Part shown: piece by piece, positions 9,108 through 15,471 of the stretch
Numbering within the stretch: position 1 is the stretch's first letter
How the letters are laid out: each line of letters opens with the position of its first letter
Source of the DNA: PALG01 sp964495885
Lineage (GTDB): Bacteria; Bacteroidota; Bacteroidia; Flavobacteriales; Flavobacteriaceae
DNA length: 64,000 nucleotides
Assembly: GCA_964495885.1 (NCBI GenBank)
Contig: CAZBWO010000016.1
Span: 15,728-79,727, forward strand
Direction of reading: 5' to 3'
Translations under genes and position numbers: made by a program
The notes under the pieces: generated by a model
What the model saw: only the letters and a program-made list of their open reading frames with translations
Databases searched by the model: none
Told to the model about the DNA's origin: nothing

Positions 9108-9899
9108 TTAGTTTTTTAAGGCTGGTAGTTTTGATTTAAGATCTTCACCAAATTGAAAACATGTTTTAATAAAATTATTAAAATCTTTATAGGTAATATC
9201 AATCCTTTGACCTTTATTAAAATATAACTCAAAATTCTCTTGCGTCATTTTGACTGCTTTACCCGCCGGAACGACACTACCTGCTCCAACTTCTATTTCA
9301 TGTCCATTATCTTCGTAAAAAAGTTTCCATCTTAAACCTTTTACAATTAGTCTTTCATTTTCTTTATCGTTGATATGTCTATCAGTAATAAATCCATCAG
9401 CATGAACTAAACAATTGCGGGCAAGATTAATACTTTCAATTTCATCGATATAATTTAAATTATTAGTTAAAAGAGGTTTGACCTTATTGGTTATGCCTGG
9501 TAAACTTTGCTCAATTGCAGTTTTTTTTAGTTTTTCAACTTCGGCTTTAAATTTTCCATATGTTTTTAAATCATCCTTCTTCTCAATAATTGAGACATAA
9601 TAATAGGCCTCCATCAAAGCTAATTTTAAACCCTGGGCTAAATCTTCAAAACCCTTTTTTAATAGCCATAATTTGTAATTACTTTTATGGCTGTCTAAAT
9701 CGGAGGGAAGTTCTCCAATTTGTAAGTTAAAGGCTTCTTTTTCTTCGTCGACTTCTTCAGGAAAATGATCAATCTGGGCTAACGATCTTAGGCCAAATAA
9801 AATAATATGCTGACAAGTATGCATTTTGTTCAAGAGCGGTTTTATTACACCATCTGCATTCAATTTAATTGAAGTTCCTGTCATATTGTAAAAATTCAT
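9108..9899 (-). CDS. Hypothetical protein with HEPN-like RNxxxH motif
   Basis: 263 residues, mostly helical by composition, AT-rich. Residues 153-170 read EIESINLARNCLVHADGF. R161-N162-x3-H166 fits the Rx4-6H catalytic motif of HEPN ribonucleases, many of which show RNxxxH followed by a small polar turn. No toxin partner is evident. The neighbouring AT-rich gene encodes an AlbA_2 protein. Function is unproven: the motif alone is weak evidence, and the protein could simply be a helical orphan. Confidence 0.55.
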   Translation of the reverse strand: MNFYNMTGTSIKLNADGVIKPLLNKMHTCQHIILFGLRSLAQIDHFPEEVDEEKEAFNLQIGELPSDLDSHKSNYKLWLLKKGFEDLAQGLKLALMEAYYYVSIIEKKDDLKTYGKFKAEVEKLKKTAIEQSLPGITNKVKPLLTNNLNYIDEIESINLARNCLVHADGFITDRHINDKENERLIVKGLRWKLFYEDNGHEIEVGAGSVVPAGKAVKMTQENFELYFNKGQRIDITYKDFNNFIKTCFQFGEDLKSKLPALKN

Positions 9900-9998
9900 A
9901 ATAATATCTTATACCCCCGCTACCGCGACGATGTTATCGCGTGGTATTCATTCTATTGGGGTTTTTCTTGTGGGGAGAAAACTAAGATAGGGAAAAAA

Positions 9999-10096
9999 GT
10001 GAGACGTAAAACGTAAAACGTGAGACGATTTGTAAAGTTGCAAAGGTATGTAGTTGCAAGTTGCAGGTTGCAGGTTAGAAGTTTCGGGTTTAAAGT
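9999..10096. repeat. Heptad (7-bp period) array, 14 units
   Basis: The sequence divides exactly into 7-mers: GTGAGAC, GTAAAAC twice, GTGAGAC, GATTTGT, AAAGTTG, CAAAGGT, ATGTAGT, TGCAAGT, TGCAGGT twice, TAGAAGT, TTCGGGT, TTAAAGT. The unit drifts but the register is kept. Confidence 0.75.
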
Positions 10097-10130
10097 GATT
10101 ATTAGGAGAAAGTGCTCCCCACCCTTTTAA

Positions 10131-10197
10131 GAGGACGGAACGTAAAGAATCACTCCAGTGGAGTGATTTAGTGAACGGGCCAGCTGGCGCATTGGCG
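10131..10197 (+). repeat. Dispersed hairpin repeat, copy 1
   Basis: A perfect 9-bp stem AATCACTCC (10148-10156) / GGAGTGATT (10160-10168) with a 3-base loop is flanked by GGACGGAACGTAAAG and TAGTGAACGGGCCAGCTGG. The same flanks occur around a different but equally perfect stem at 10827-10890, on the opposite strand. Confidence 0.75.
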
Positions 10198-10282
10198 ATT
10201 ATTTGGAAGTGATGACGGGGCGGGTTTTCATAGTAATCCAATGGGAATTAAACCCCTTCCGTCTCCAAACAAGTTGTAGACA

Positions 10283-10304
10283 CCTTCCCCTTCAAAGGGG
10301 AAGG
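10283..10304. repeat. GC-rich palindrome
   Basis: Perfect 10-bp inverted repeat CCTTCCCCTT / AAGGGGAAGG with a two-base spacer. Not followed by a T-run, so it is a REP-like palindrome rather than a terminator. Confidence 0.6.
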
Positions 10305-10380
10305 AACACAAATTATAGTTGAATATGAACTATATTGGGCGGTAGCCCCAGAATCCATGCGACCCTTTTAGTAATTATGG

Positions 10381-10401
10381 ATACCGCATCAAGTGCGGTA
10401 T
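10381..10401. repeat. Short palindromic repeat ATACCGCA / TGCGGTAT
   Basis: 8-bp perfect stem with a 5-base loop, flanked by GG and GAC. Similar GTCATACCG-type ends recur as intergenic repeats in many bacteria (general knowledge, not checked). Confidence 0.5.
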
Positions 10402-10506
10402 GACAAGAACAATAAAAAATAACAATAAATAATTAACAATAAAGTAAGACGTAAAACGTAAAACGTGAGACGATTTGTAAATTTTCAAAGTAGTAGGGTG
10501 CAAGAG
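10402..10506. repeat. Heptad array, about 15 units
   Basis: Divides into 7-mers ACAATAA, AAAATAA, CAATAAA, TAATTAA, CAATAAA, GTAAGAC, GTAAAAC twice, GTGAGAC, GATTTGT and weaker units. The block from GTAAAAC to GATTTGT duplicates that at 10006-10033. Confidence 0.7.
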
Positions 10507-10568
10507 TTTAAAAGGAGTAGTATATGCAGCTAACCTGTAACGATAAATTTGTTCCAACGCAGAGACTT

Positions 10569-10603
10569 CAATAAAAAATAACAATAAATAATAAACAATA
10601 TAA
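10569..10603. repeat. Short AT-rich heptad array
   Basis: Units CAATAAA, AAATAAC, AATAAAT, AATAAAC, AATATAA in exact 7-bp register. It is nearly identical to the AT-rich part of the array at 10409-10443. Confidence 0.6.
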
Positions 10604-10626
10604 CCTGTTTTCAAAAAGAGTTAACC

Positions 10627-10767
10627 CGTACCTAAAGCGTAGGAGAAGCGTACCTAAAGCGTACCAAACCCGTATTAAAGCCGATATAAAGGCGGTATAA
10701 AGGCGGTATAAAGGCGGTATAAAGGCGTATAGAGTGCGTTACAATGCGGTTGAAGGCGGTTGAAAAG
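10627..10767. repeat. 11-bp-period array, about 11 exact units plus two 10-bp units
   Basis: The dinucleotide CG recurs at 10627, 10638, 10649, 10660, 10671, 10682, 10693, 10704, 10715, 10726 and 10737, always 11 bases apart, then at 10747 and 10757. Units drift from CGTACCTAAAG through CGATATAAAGG to CGGTATAAAGG and CGGTTGAAGG. No open frame of interest crosses it. Confidence 0.85.
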
Positions 10768-10826
10768 TTCCAAAGCAACAAATTTTCAAAGGGACAAAGT
10801 AAGGCTTGTTGCGGGTTACAATTAAT

Positions 10827-10890
10827 GCCAACGCGGCAGGCTGGCTCCTTCGCTAAAAGAGTCCACAGGACTCTTTTTTAACGCTCGGTC
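10827..10890 (-). repeat. Dispersed hairpin repeat, copy 2
   Basis: Inverted copy of the 10131-10197 element. The stem AAAGAGTCC (10856-10864) / GGACTCTTT (10868-10876) is perfect but differs in sequence from copy 1. Flanks on the minus strand (GAGCGTT and TAGCGAAGGAGCCAGCC) align with copy 1. Confidence 0.75.
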
Positions 10891-10892
10891 CG

Positions 10893-10955
10893 GTTGTTGG
10901 TTAGTAGTTAAAAGTTAGAAGTTAAGAGTCAGGAGCCAGGAAACAGGAGTCAAGA
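10893..10955. repeat. Heptad array, 9 units
   Basis: Exact 7-bp register: GTTGTTG, GTTAGTA, GTTAAAA, GTTAGAA, GTTAAGA, GTCAGGA, GCCAGGA, AACAGGA, GTCAAGA. Confidence 0.75.
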
Positions 10956-10980
10956 CATCATTTCTTGTATGTTGGAAACT

Positions 10981-11046
10981 GTCATTCAGAGCTCCGATTT
11001 TTCGGGGCGAAGAATCTCAGGGATTCCTTACGCTGTTCGGAATGAC
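10981..11046. repeat. Palindrome-bounded intergenic repeat (GTCATTC...GAATGAC)
   Basis: Terminal 7-bp perfect inverted repeats enclose two smaller dyads (CCGA/TCGG and GAATC/GATTC), 66 bp in all. This resembles a foldback/REP-type dispersed element. No other copy was noticed in the window. Confidence 0.55.
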
Positions 11047-11050
11047 ATTT

Positions 11051-11092
11051 TCTCACTATTCACTAATCACTATTCACGATTCACTTCTCACT
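11051..11092. repeat. Heptad array, 6 units
   Basis: Units TCTCACT, ATTCACT, AATCACT, ATTCACG, ATTCACT, TCTCACT in exact register. It runs almost directly into the 11-bp array at 11099. Confidence 0.75.
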
Positions 11093-11098
11093 ACCAAA

Positions 11099-11164
11099 CC
11101 ATACACTTCCCATACATTATCCATACACTATCCATACATTATCCATACACTATCCATGCTGTTA
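11099..11164. repeat. 11-bp-period array, 6 units
   Basis: CCAT recurs at 11099, 11110, 11121, 11132, 11143 and 11154, exactly 11 apart. Units alternate CCATACATTAT and CCATACACTAT. Confidence 0.85.
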
Positions 11165-11196
11165 GAACCCACCAAATATGCACCTAGAATCACTTT

Positions 11197-11223
11197 CCCC
11201 CCTTCGAAGGGGGGCTAGGGGGG
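11197..11223. repeat. G/C-run palindrome CCCCCCTT-CG-AAGGGGGG
   Basis: 8-bp perfect inverted repeat followed by CTAGGGGGGA. It is similar in style to the palindrome at 10283 and to intergenic repeats I associate with flavobacteria. Confidence 0.55.
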
Positions 11224-11237
11224 ATGTTTTCCAACCT

Positions 11238-11265
11238 TTCACCATTCACGTCTCACGATTCACCA
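11238..11265. repeat. Heptad array, 4 units
   Basis: TTCACCA, TTCACGT, CTCACGA, TTCACCA in register, ending just before the promoter core at 11274. Confidence 0.6.
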
Positions 11266-11273
11266 ATAATCCC

Positions 11274-11281
11274 TACCTTTG
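11274..11281 (+). promoter_or_regulatory. Promoter core TACCTTTG of cyclophilin-FKBP gene
   Basis: TAnnTTTG match followed by C, 23 bases before the ATG at 11305. It marks the upstream in-frame extension as untranslated. Confidence 0.6.
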
Positions 11282-11304
11282 CCGCTCATTTAAACACACA
11301 GACC

Positions 11305-12237
11305 ATGCAAGACGGTATTTATGCTAAATTCCATACCCCAAAAGGGGAAATTCTCGTACAACTTACCCATGAAGAAACACCCGGCACCGTAGGGAACTTC
11401 GTGGCCCTCGCAGAAGGCAAACTGGCCAATGACGCCAAGCCAGAGGGGAAGCCGTACTATAACGGACTTACCTTTCACCGGGTTATTCCAGACTTTATGA
11501 TTCAAGGGGGAGACCCTTCCGGAACCGGCGCAGGTGGCCCCGGCTACCAATTTGATGATGAGTTCCATCCCAATCTTACACACAACGGCCCTGGGGTATT
11601 GTCCATGGCCAATGCAGGCCCCGGTACCAATGGGAGTCAGTTTTTTATCACCCACGTGGAAACGCCTTGGCTAGACAATAAACACACCGTCTTCGGAAAG
11701 GTAGTGGAAGGGCAGGACATAGTAGACGCCATTGCACAGGGCGATACCATGGACGCCGTAGAGATCCTTCGGGTAGGTGCCGAAGCCGAAGCATGGAATG
11801 CAGTGGAGGCGTTTAGACAGTTCCAAGGAGCAAAGGAAGCTCGGGAAGCTGCTGCTAAAAAGGCCCAAGAGGAATTGCTTACCAGTATTTCCGAAGGGTT
11901 CCAACAAACCGATAGTGGCTTACGTTACCAGATCATTCAGCAGGGAAGTGGCGCCCAAGCCGAAAAAGGCAAGACCGTCGCTGTGCATTACAAAGGGATG
12001 TTCCCAGACGGACAGGTATTTGATAATTCCTACCAACGCGGAAACCCTATTGAATTTCCCGTAGGCATGGGCAATGTTATCCCCGGATGGGACGAGGGCA
12101 TCCAACTCCTGAAAGTAGGGGACAAGGCCCGTTTTGTGATTCCTTCCCATTTGGCCTATGGCAAGCGTGGAGCCGGTGGGGTAATTCCTCCAGATGCTAC
12201 CCTTGTCTTCGACGTAGAACTCATGGATGTAAAGTAA
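11305..12237 (+). CDS. Cyclophilin-FKBP fusion peptidyl-prolyl isomerase
   Basis: 310 residues from the ATG at 11305; the extension to 11224 lies upstream of the promoter core. The N-terminal cyclophilin domain (about 5-165) has FHRVIPDFMIQGGDPSGTG, LSMANAGPGTNGSQFFIT and the WLDNKHTVFGKV loop. A short linker (EAFRQFQGAKEAREAAAKKAQEE split over 175-195) leads to an FKBP domain (about 205-310) with VAVHYKGMFPDGQVFDNS, GNVIPGWDEGIQLLKVG and HLAYGKRGAGGVIPP. Both active sites look intact. There is no signal peptide, so it is cytoplasmic. Dual-family immunophilins of this type are known from some bacteria and protists. Confidence 0.93.
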   Translation: MQDGIYAKFHTPKGEILVQLTHEETPGTVGNFVALAEGKLANDAKPEGKPYYNGLTFHRVIPDFMIQGGDPSGTGAGGPGYQFDDEFHPNLTHNGPGVLSMANAGPGTNGSQFFITHVETPWLDNKHTVFGKVVEGQDIVDAIAQGDTMDAVEILRVGAEAEAWNAVEAFRQFQGAKEAREAAAKKAQEELLTSISEGFQQTDSGLRYQIIQQGSGAQAEKGKTVAVHYKGMFPDGQVFDNSYQRGNPIEFPVGMGNVIPGWDEGIQLLKVGDKARFVIPSHLAYGKRGAGGVIPPDATLVFDVELMDVK

Positions 12238-12344
12238 CCAAGTTTACAACTAATAAGGGCTGTCTAGCGCAATGATTCTAAACTCTATTCGGGCAACGCC
12301 CGAAAGTATTGGCCCTCAGAAAGGCTTCCGTAAGCTTCAAGGAG

Positions 12345-12425
12345 CCAGAGCGTAAAGCAGCTTGTGTTGTTCGAAGGCTCCGAAGGAGACTAGGTTAACA
12401 AGCTGTAGTGAAGGCGACGTAGCAA
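12345..12425 (+). repeat. Dispersed hairpin repeat, copy 3 (large loop)
   Basis: Stem CAGCTTGT (12358-12365) / ACAAGCTG (12398-12405), preceded by GAGCGTAAAG and followed by TAGTGAAGG. These are the flanks seen in copies 1 and 2, but here a 32-base loop replaces the 3-base loop. Confidence 0.6.
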
Positions 12426-12460
12426 GCTAGGAAGGGTTTGTGCAGGCCTAGACCTTTTTG

Positions 12461-12489
12461 GTTCTTTTTGCGGCAATGGCAAAAAGAAC
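12461..12489. repeat. Palindrome GTTCTTTTTGC / GCAAAAAGAAC
   Basis: Perfect 11-bp stem with a 7-base loop (GGCAATG), no T-run afterward. It looks like a dispersed intergenic element rather than a terminator. Confidence 0.55.
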
Positions 12490-12504
12490 ATAAGAAATAA
12501 TTGA

Positions 12505-12536
12505 AAAAATGCCTCTCAATTTGGGAGGCATTTTTT
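12505..12536. terminator. Terminator-like hairpin
   Basis: ATGCCTCTCAA / TTGGGAGGCAT stem with A-run before and six T after. It may end read-through from the PPIase gene. Its T-run also forms the promoter-like TATTTTTA of the next gene. Confidence 0.7.
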
Positions 12537-12547
12537 ATTTTTAGTCT

Positions 12548-13072
12548 ATGGAACTAGACCCACTTAAATTTCCCATAGGAGCGTTCAATCCTCCGGAAGT
12601 AATTTCAAAGGAACAACTCACGGAAGCCATTCGTGTACTGGAAGTATTCCCACAGCAATTGCACCATTTGGTAGACGGACTCCCAGAGGATGTGTTAGAC
12701 CAGCCTTATAGGCCAGGGGGATGGACGATGCGGCAGTTGGTGCATCATATTTCAGATAGCCATCATCATTGCTATAACCGCATCCGTTGGACCCTCACGG
12801 AAGATACGCCCACCATCAAGGCGTATGACCAGGATGCCTTTGCCAGCCTTGCAGACTACACGGAAGCACCTATTGCTTGGTCTTTAGCACATTTGGAAGC
12901 CTTACACCAAAAGATTGTGTATATCCTTCAAAACCTCACTGATGCACAATGGGAGCGTAGCTTTGTACACCCAGAGACGGGGAAGAAGCTATCCATGAAA
13001 GTATTGGCATTGATGTACGCATGGCACAGTCAGCACCACTTTGCCCACCTAGAGAACGCGCTGGACGCTTAG
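12548..13072 (+). CDS. YfiT/BstA-type DinB-fold metal-dependent enzyme
   Basis: 174 residues, the family's normal length. The four-helix DinB fold carries three putative metal-ligand histidines: one in MRQLVHHISDSHHH (His66/67) and two in AWHSQHHFAHLENAL (His160 and His163/164). PYRPGGWTMRQLVHHI is a hallmark of the YfiT group, annotated as putative metal hydrolases or (bacilli)thiol S-transferases. Thiol substrate is inferred only from the family. A TATTTTTA element ends four bases before the ATG, so the message may be leaderless. The stop overlaps the convergent thioredoxin-like gene by four bases. Confidence 0.88.
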   Translation: MELDPLKFPIGAFNPPEVISKEQLTEAIRVLEVFPQQLHHLVDGLPEDVLDQPYRPGGWTMRQLVHHISDSHHHCYNRIRWTLTEDTPTIKAYDQDAFASLADYTEAPIAWSLAHLEALHQKIVYILQNLTDAQWERSFVHPETGKKLSMKVLALMYAWHSQHHFAHLENALDA

Positions 13073-13626
13073 GATTTCCACTTGATGTTACACCCCATGC
13101 TGGGCTTTTGGTCTTTGCGTTGAGGGTGGTTGTTGAGGATATTATCCAAGGCCTCCCGAAGGTCCCTACCATTTACGGGAATACCATTCCCAGGGCGGGA
13201 GTTATCCAATTGCCCACGATACACCAGTTTTAGATCGGCATCAAATACGTAGAAGTCGGGCGTACACGCCGCATCATATTCCTTTGCCACCTCTTGGCTT
13301 TCGTCATAGAGATAGGGGAAGGGGTAGTCGTTCTTTTGGGCGGTACGGTACATTTCCTCTGGGCCGTCCTGTGGGTAGTTGTCCACATCATTGCTACTAA
13401 TGGCCACAAAACCAAAACCAGTGACACGATAGTCATTACAGACCCGTACTATTTCCTCATTTACGTGCTTTACATAGGGGCAGTGGTTGCAGATGAACAT
13501 CACAACCGTGCCTTTTTCGCCTTGTAGGTCTTCCAGATGGTACCAGTTTTTGGTCACGGTATCCTGCAAGTAGAAATGTGGGGCTTTGGTACCCAGCGGA
13601 AGCATATTGGAGGGGGTTAATGCCAT
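13069..13626 (-). CDS. Thioredoxin-family (AhpC/TSA-like) protein
   Basis: 185 residues. The thioredoxin fold carries the redox motif FICNHCPY (Cys46-x-x-Cys49), then VAISSNDVDNYPQDGPE, the cis-proline turn ACTPDFYVFD, and YRGQLDNSRPGN. This pattern is the widespread redoxin group that has Asn-His between the cysteines. No signal peptide, so it is cytoplasmic. It probably acts as a thiol peroxidase or disulfide reductase; the partner is unknown. A promoter core TAACTTTG (13640-13647) lies 13 bases before the ATG. It converges on the YfiT-like gene with a four-base overlap. Confidence 0.88.
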   Translation of the reverse strand: MALTPSNMLPLGTKAPHFYLQDTVTKNWYHLEDLQGEKGTVVMFICNHCPYVKHVNEEIVRVCNDYRVTGFGFVAISSNDVDNYPQDGPEEMYRTAQKNDYPFPYLYDESQEVAKEYDAACTPDFYVFDADLKLVYRGQLDNSRPGNGIPVNGRDLREALDNILNNHPQRKDQKPSMGCNIKWKS

Positions 13627-13639
13627 GGTGTCTTTTTTA

Positions 13640-13647
13640 CAAAGTTA
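13640..13647 (-). promoter_or_regulatory. Promoter core TAACTTTG
   Basis: Minus-strand TAnnTTTG match close upstream of the thioredoxin-family ATG. Confidence 0.55.
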
Positions 13648-13699
13648 GTTGAAAAAAGCCGAAGAATGTTACAGTTTTACCCCAAGTGTTTGCAAGGGG

Positions 13700-15316
13700 C
13701 TAGGCTTCGCTGTCTACCGTATCGGTCACTACGAAATAGCGTGGGTCGTCTATGGCATTTTCTATAACGTCCTCAAACTCCGGATTGCGTTTCAGCAGTA
13801 ATTCCTTACAATCTGGACTAAGGTGCGTAAGCTTTACCTTTTTGCCCAAAGCAATGTATTTATTGGCTACATTCCGAAGGGCTTCCACCCCAGAGTGGTC
13901 GGTAACCTTAGACTCCATAAAGTCAATCTCTACGGAATCTGGGTCTTCTGCATAGCTAAACTTATTGTTGAAGGCTGTGGTAGACCCGAAAAAGAGTGGC
14001 CCCCATATTTCGTAGACCTTGGTGCCATTTTCCTTAAAGCGTTTTCGTGCACGGATCATGGTGGCATTCTTCCACGCAAACACCAATGCCGAAATAATCA
14101 CCCCTGTAATCACCGCAATAGCGAGGTCTTTCCATACGGTTACTGCGGAAACCGTAAGCAGGACAAAGGCATCTGCAAGCGGTATTTTATGCAGTATCCT
14201 GAAGCTACTCCAGGCGAAGGTTCCAATCACCACCATAAACATTACGCCTACCAAGGCAGCAATGGGGATTTGTTCAATAAGGGGGGCGGCAAAGAGGATA
14301 AAGCAAAGCAATGCAACGGCGGCAACTATTCCAGAGAGTCTTCCGCGACCACCAGAGGTTACGTTGATGATGGATTGCCCAATCATGGCACAACCGCCCA
14401 TTCCGCCAAAGAGTCCGTTAAGCATATTCGCCCCGCCCTGTGCGACACATTCACGGTTACCGCTTCCACGGGTTTCGGTGAGTTCATCTATGAGGTTGAG
14501 GGTCATGAGTGATTCTATAAGTCCTACGGCTGCAAGGATAAAGGCTGTGGAAAGGATTAGGTCCCAGTGGCCTTCCATGGTATTAAAAAAACTAGGAAGG
14601 TCCCATTGCAGGGTTGGTAGGGAACCTTTTAATCCGCTACCACCCCCTTCACGGATAAAGGAACCTACGGTACTTACGTCCAGCTTCCCGAAGATGGTAA
14701 TGCACGCCACCACGATAATGGCGATAAGTGCTGCGGGTATTTTCTTGGTTAATTTAGGCAGCCCAAACATGATGCCCATAGTAAGGGCAATGAGGGCAAG
14801 CATGATGTAAAGTGATTGCCCCTGAATCCATGAAGTTTCCCCATTCACGGTTGTTTTGAACATGCCCAATTGGGAAATAAAGATCACAATGGCGAGTCCG
14901 TTCACAAACCCCATCATCACGGGATGCGGGATAAGTCTTACAAACTTCCCAAGGCGTAATACCCCAGCAGAAACCTGAATCGCCCCAACGATGAGAAGGG
15001 TAATGAAGAGCCATTGCAGCCCAAGGTTTTCCACCGGATTGGCAAGTGCCATACCCACTTCATTCCCTTTTTGAATGAGATGCACCATGACTACTGCCAT
15101 GGCCCCTGTAGCCCCACTAATCATTCCCGGGCGGCCACCAAAGATGGAAGTGACCAATCCCATCATAAACGCTCCATAGAGTCCAACCATGGGGTCTATT
15201 CCTGCGACGAAGGCAAAGGCTACCGCTTCGGGGACTAGGGCTAGGGCTACGGTAATCCCGGAAAGGATATCGTTTTTAGGATTTTGGGTAACGCTTAGGA
15301 CGGCTTTCTTTAGCAT
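13700..15316 (-). CDS. SulP-family anion transporter with STAS domain
   Basis: 538 residues. The start is placed at the ATG at 15316, because the alternative TTG at 15340 lies inside the promoter core. About 10-12 membrane segments run to about residue 420, with the SulP landmarks DILSGITVALALVPEAVAFAFVAG, VGLYGAFMMGLVTSIFGGRPGMISGATGAMAVV (split here by the first loop) and GANMLNGLFGGMGGCAMIGQSI. A C-terminal STAS domain (about 430-538) includes VEIDFMESKVTDHSGVEAL. The family takes up sulfate, bicarbonate or related anions by symport. The substrate cannot be told from sequence. Confidence 0.92.
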   Translation of the reverse strand: MLKKAVLSVTQNPKNDILSGITVALALVPEAVAFAFVAGIDPMVGLYGAFMMGLVTSIFGGRPGMISGATGAMAVVMVHLIQKGNEVGMALANPVENLGLQWLFITLLIVGAIQVSAGVLRLGKFVRLIPHPVMMGFVNGLAIVIFISQLGMFKTTVNGETSWIQGQSLYIMLALIALTMGIMFGLPKLTKKIPAALIAIIVVACITIFGKLDVSTVGSFIREGGGSGLKGSLPTLQWDLPSFFNTMEGHWDLILSTAFILAAVGLIESLMTLNLIDELTETRGSGNRECVAQGGANMLNGLFGGMGGCAMIGQSIINVTSGGRGRLSGIVAAVALLCFILFAAPLIEQIPIAALVGVMFMVVIGTFAWSSFRILHKIPLADAFVLLTVSAVTVWKDLAIAVITGVIISALVFAWKNATMIRARKRFKENGTKVYEIWGPLFFGSTTAFNNKFSYAEDPDSVEIDFMESKVTDHSGVEALRNVANKYIALGKKVKLTHLSPDCKELLLKRNPEFEDVIENAIDDPRYFVVTDTVDSEA

Positions 15317-15337
15317 GGTTTTGGGCTTAAAAAGCGG

Positions 15338-15345
15338 CAAAGATA
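15338..15345 (-). promoter_or_regulatory. Promoter core TATCTTTG of SulP gene
   Basis: Exact TAnnTTTG on the minus strand. It rules out the TTG at 15340 as the translation start. Confidence 0.6.
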
Positions 15346-15471
15346 CTAGTTTCCATCAAGGGAACGAAAATTTTCGTAATCTATTCCAAAGGCATTTCAT
15401 GCGTGCTAATTAAATGCTAAACTTTTGCCTGTCTGTGGATTTGGACGTATTTTAAAGGAAATACTATTGCC

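Larger units (their letters stand above)
9900..11304. repeat. 1.4 kb gene-free region made of short-period arrays and palindromic repeats
   Basis: No credible gene is found on either strand. The frames present run through repeated DNA. The stretch holds heptad arrays, two 11-bp-period arrays, two copies of a covarying hairpin family, several GC-rich palindromes and the promoter of the downstream PPIase gene. It separates the AT-rich accessory genes from core genes. Confidence 0.85.
12238..12547. other. 310-bp intergenic stretch with hairpins, no gene
   Basis: Contains a 7-bp hairpin TTCGGGC/GCCCGAA (12286-12302), a third copy of the dispersed hairpin family (12345-12425), an 11-bp-stem palindrome (12461-12489) and a terminator-like hairpin (12505-12536). 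No open frame is supported. Confidence 0.7.

Noticed and set aside
9948..10241. Minus-strand open frame of 97 codons
   Set aside because: It runs through heptad arrays and a hairpin repeat; a similar peptide phrase (YKSSHVLRFTS) reappears in the frame at 10375-10614 because the underlying repeats are duplicated, not because a gene is.
10375..10614. Minus-strand open frame of 79 codons
   Set aside because: Composed of AT-rich heptad arrays and repeats; no start context or family resemblance.
9999..11164. CRISPR array
   Set aside because: Periods are 7 and 11 bases without spacers; no cas genes are present.
10969..11187. Plus-strand open frame of 72 codons
   Set aside because: Spans a foldback repeat, a heptad array and an 11-bp array; codons reflect the repeat words.
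11224..11304. N-terminal extension of the cyclophilin-FKBP gene
   Set aside because: The promoter core at 11274-11281 lies inside it, so translation must start at 11305.
12505..12536. Riboswitch upstream of the YfiT-like gene
   Set aside because: A simple hairpin with T-run explains it; no conserved aptamer pattern is recognised.
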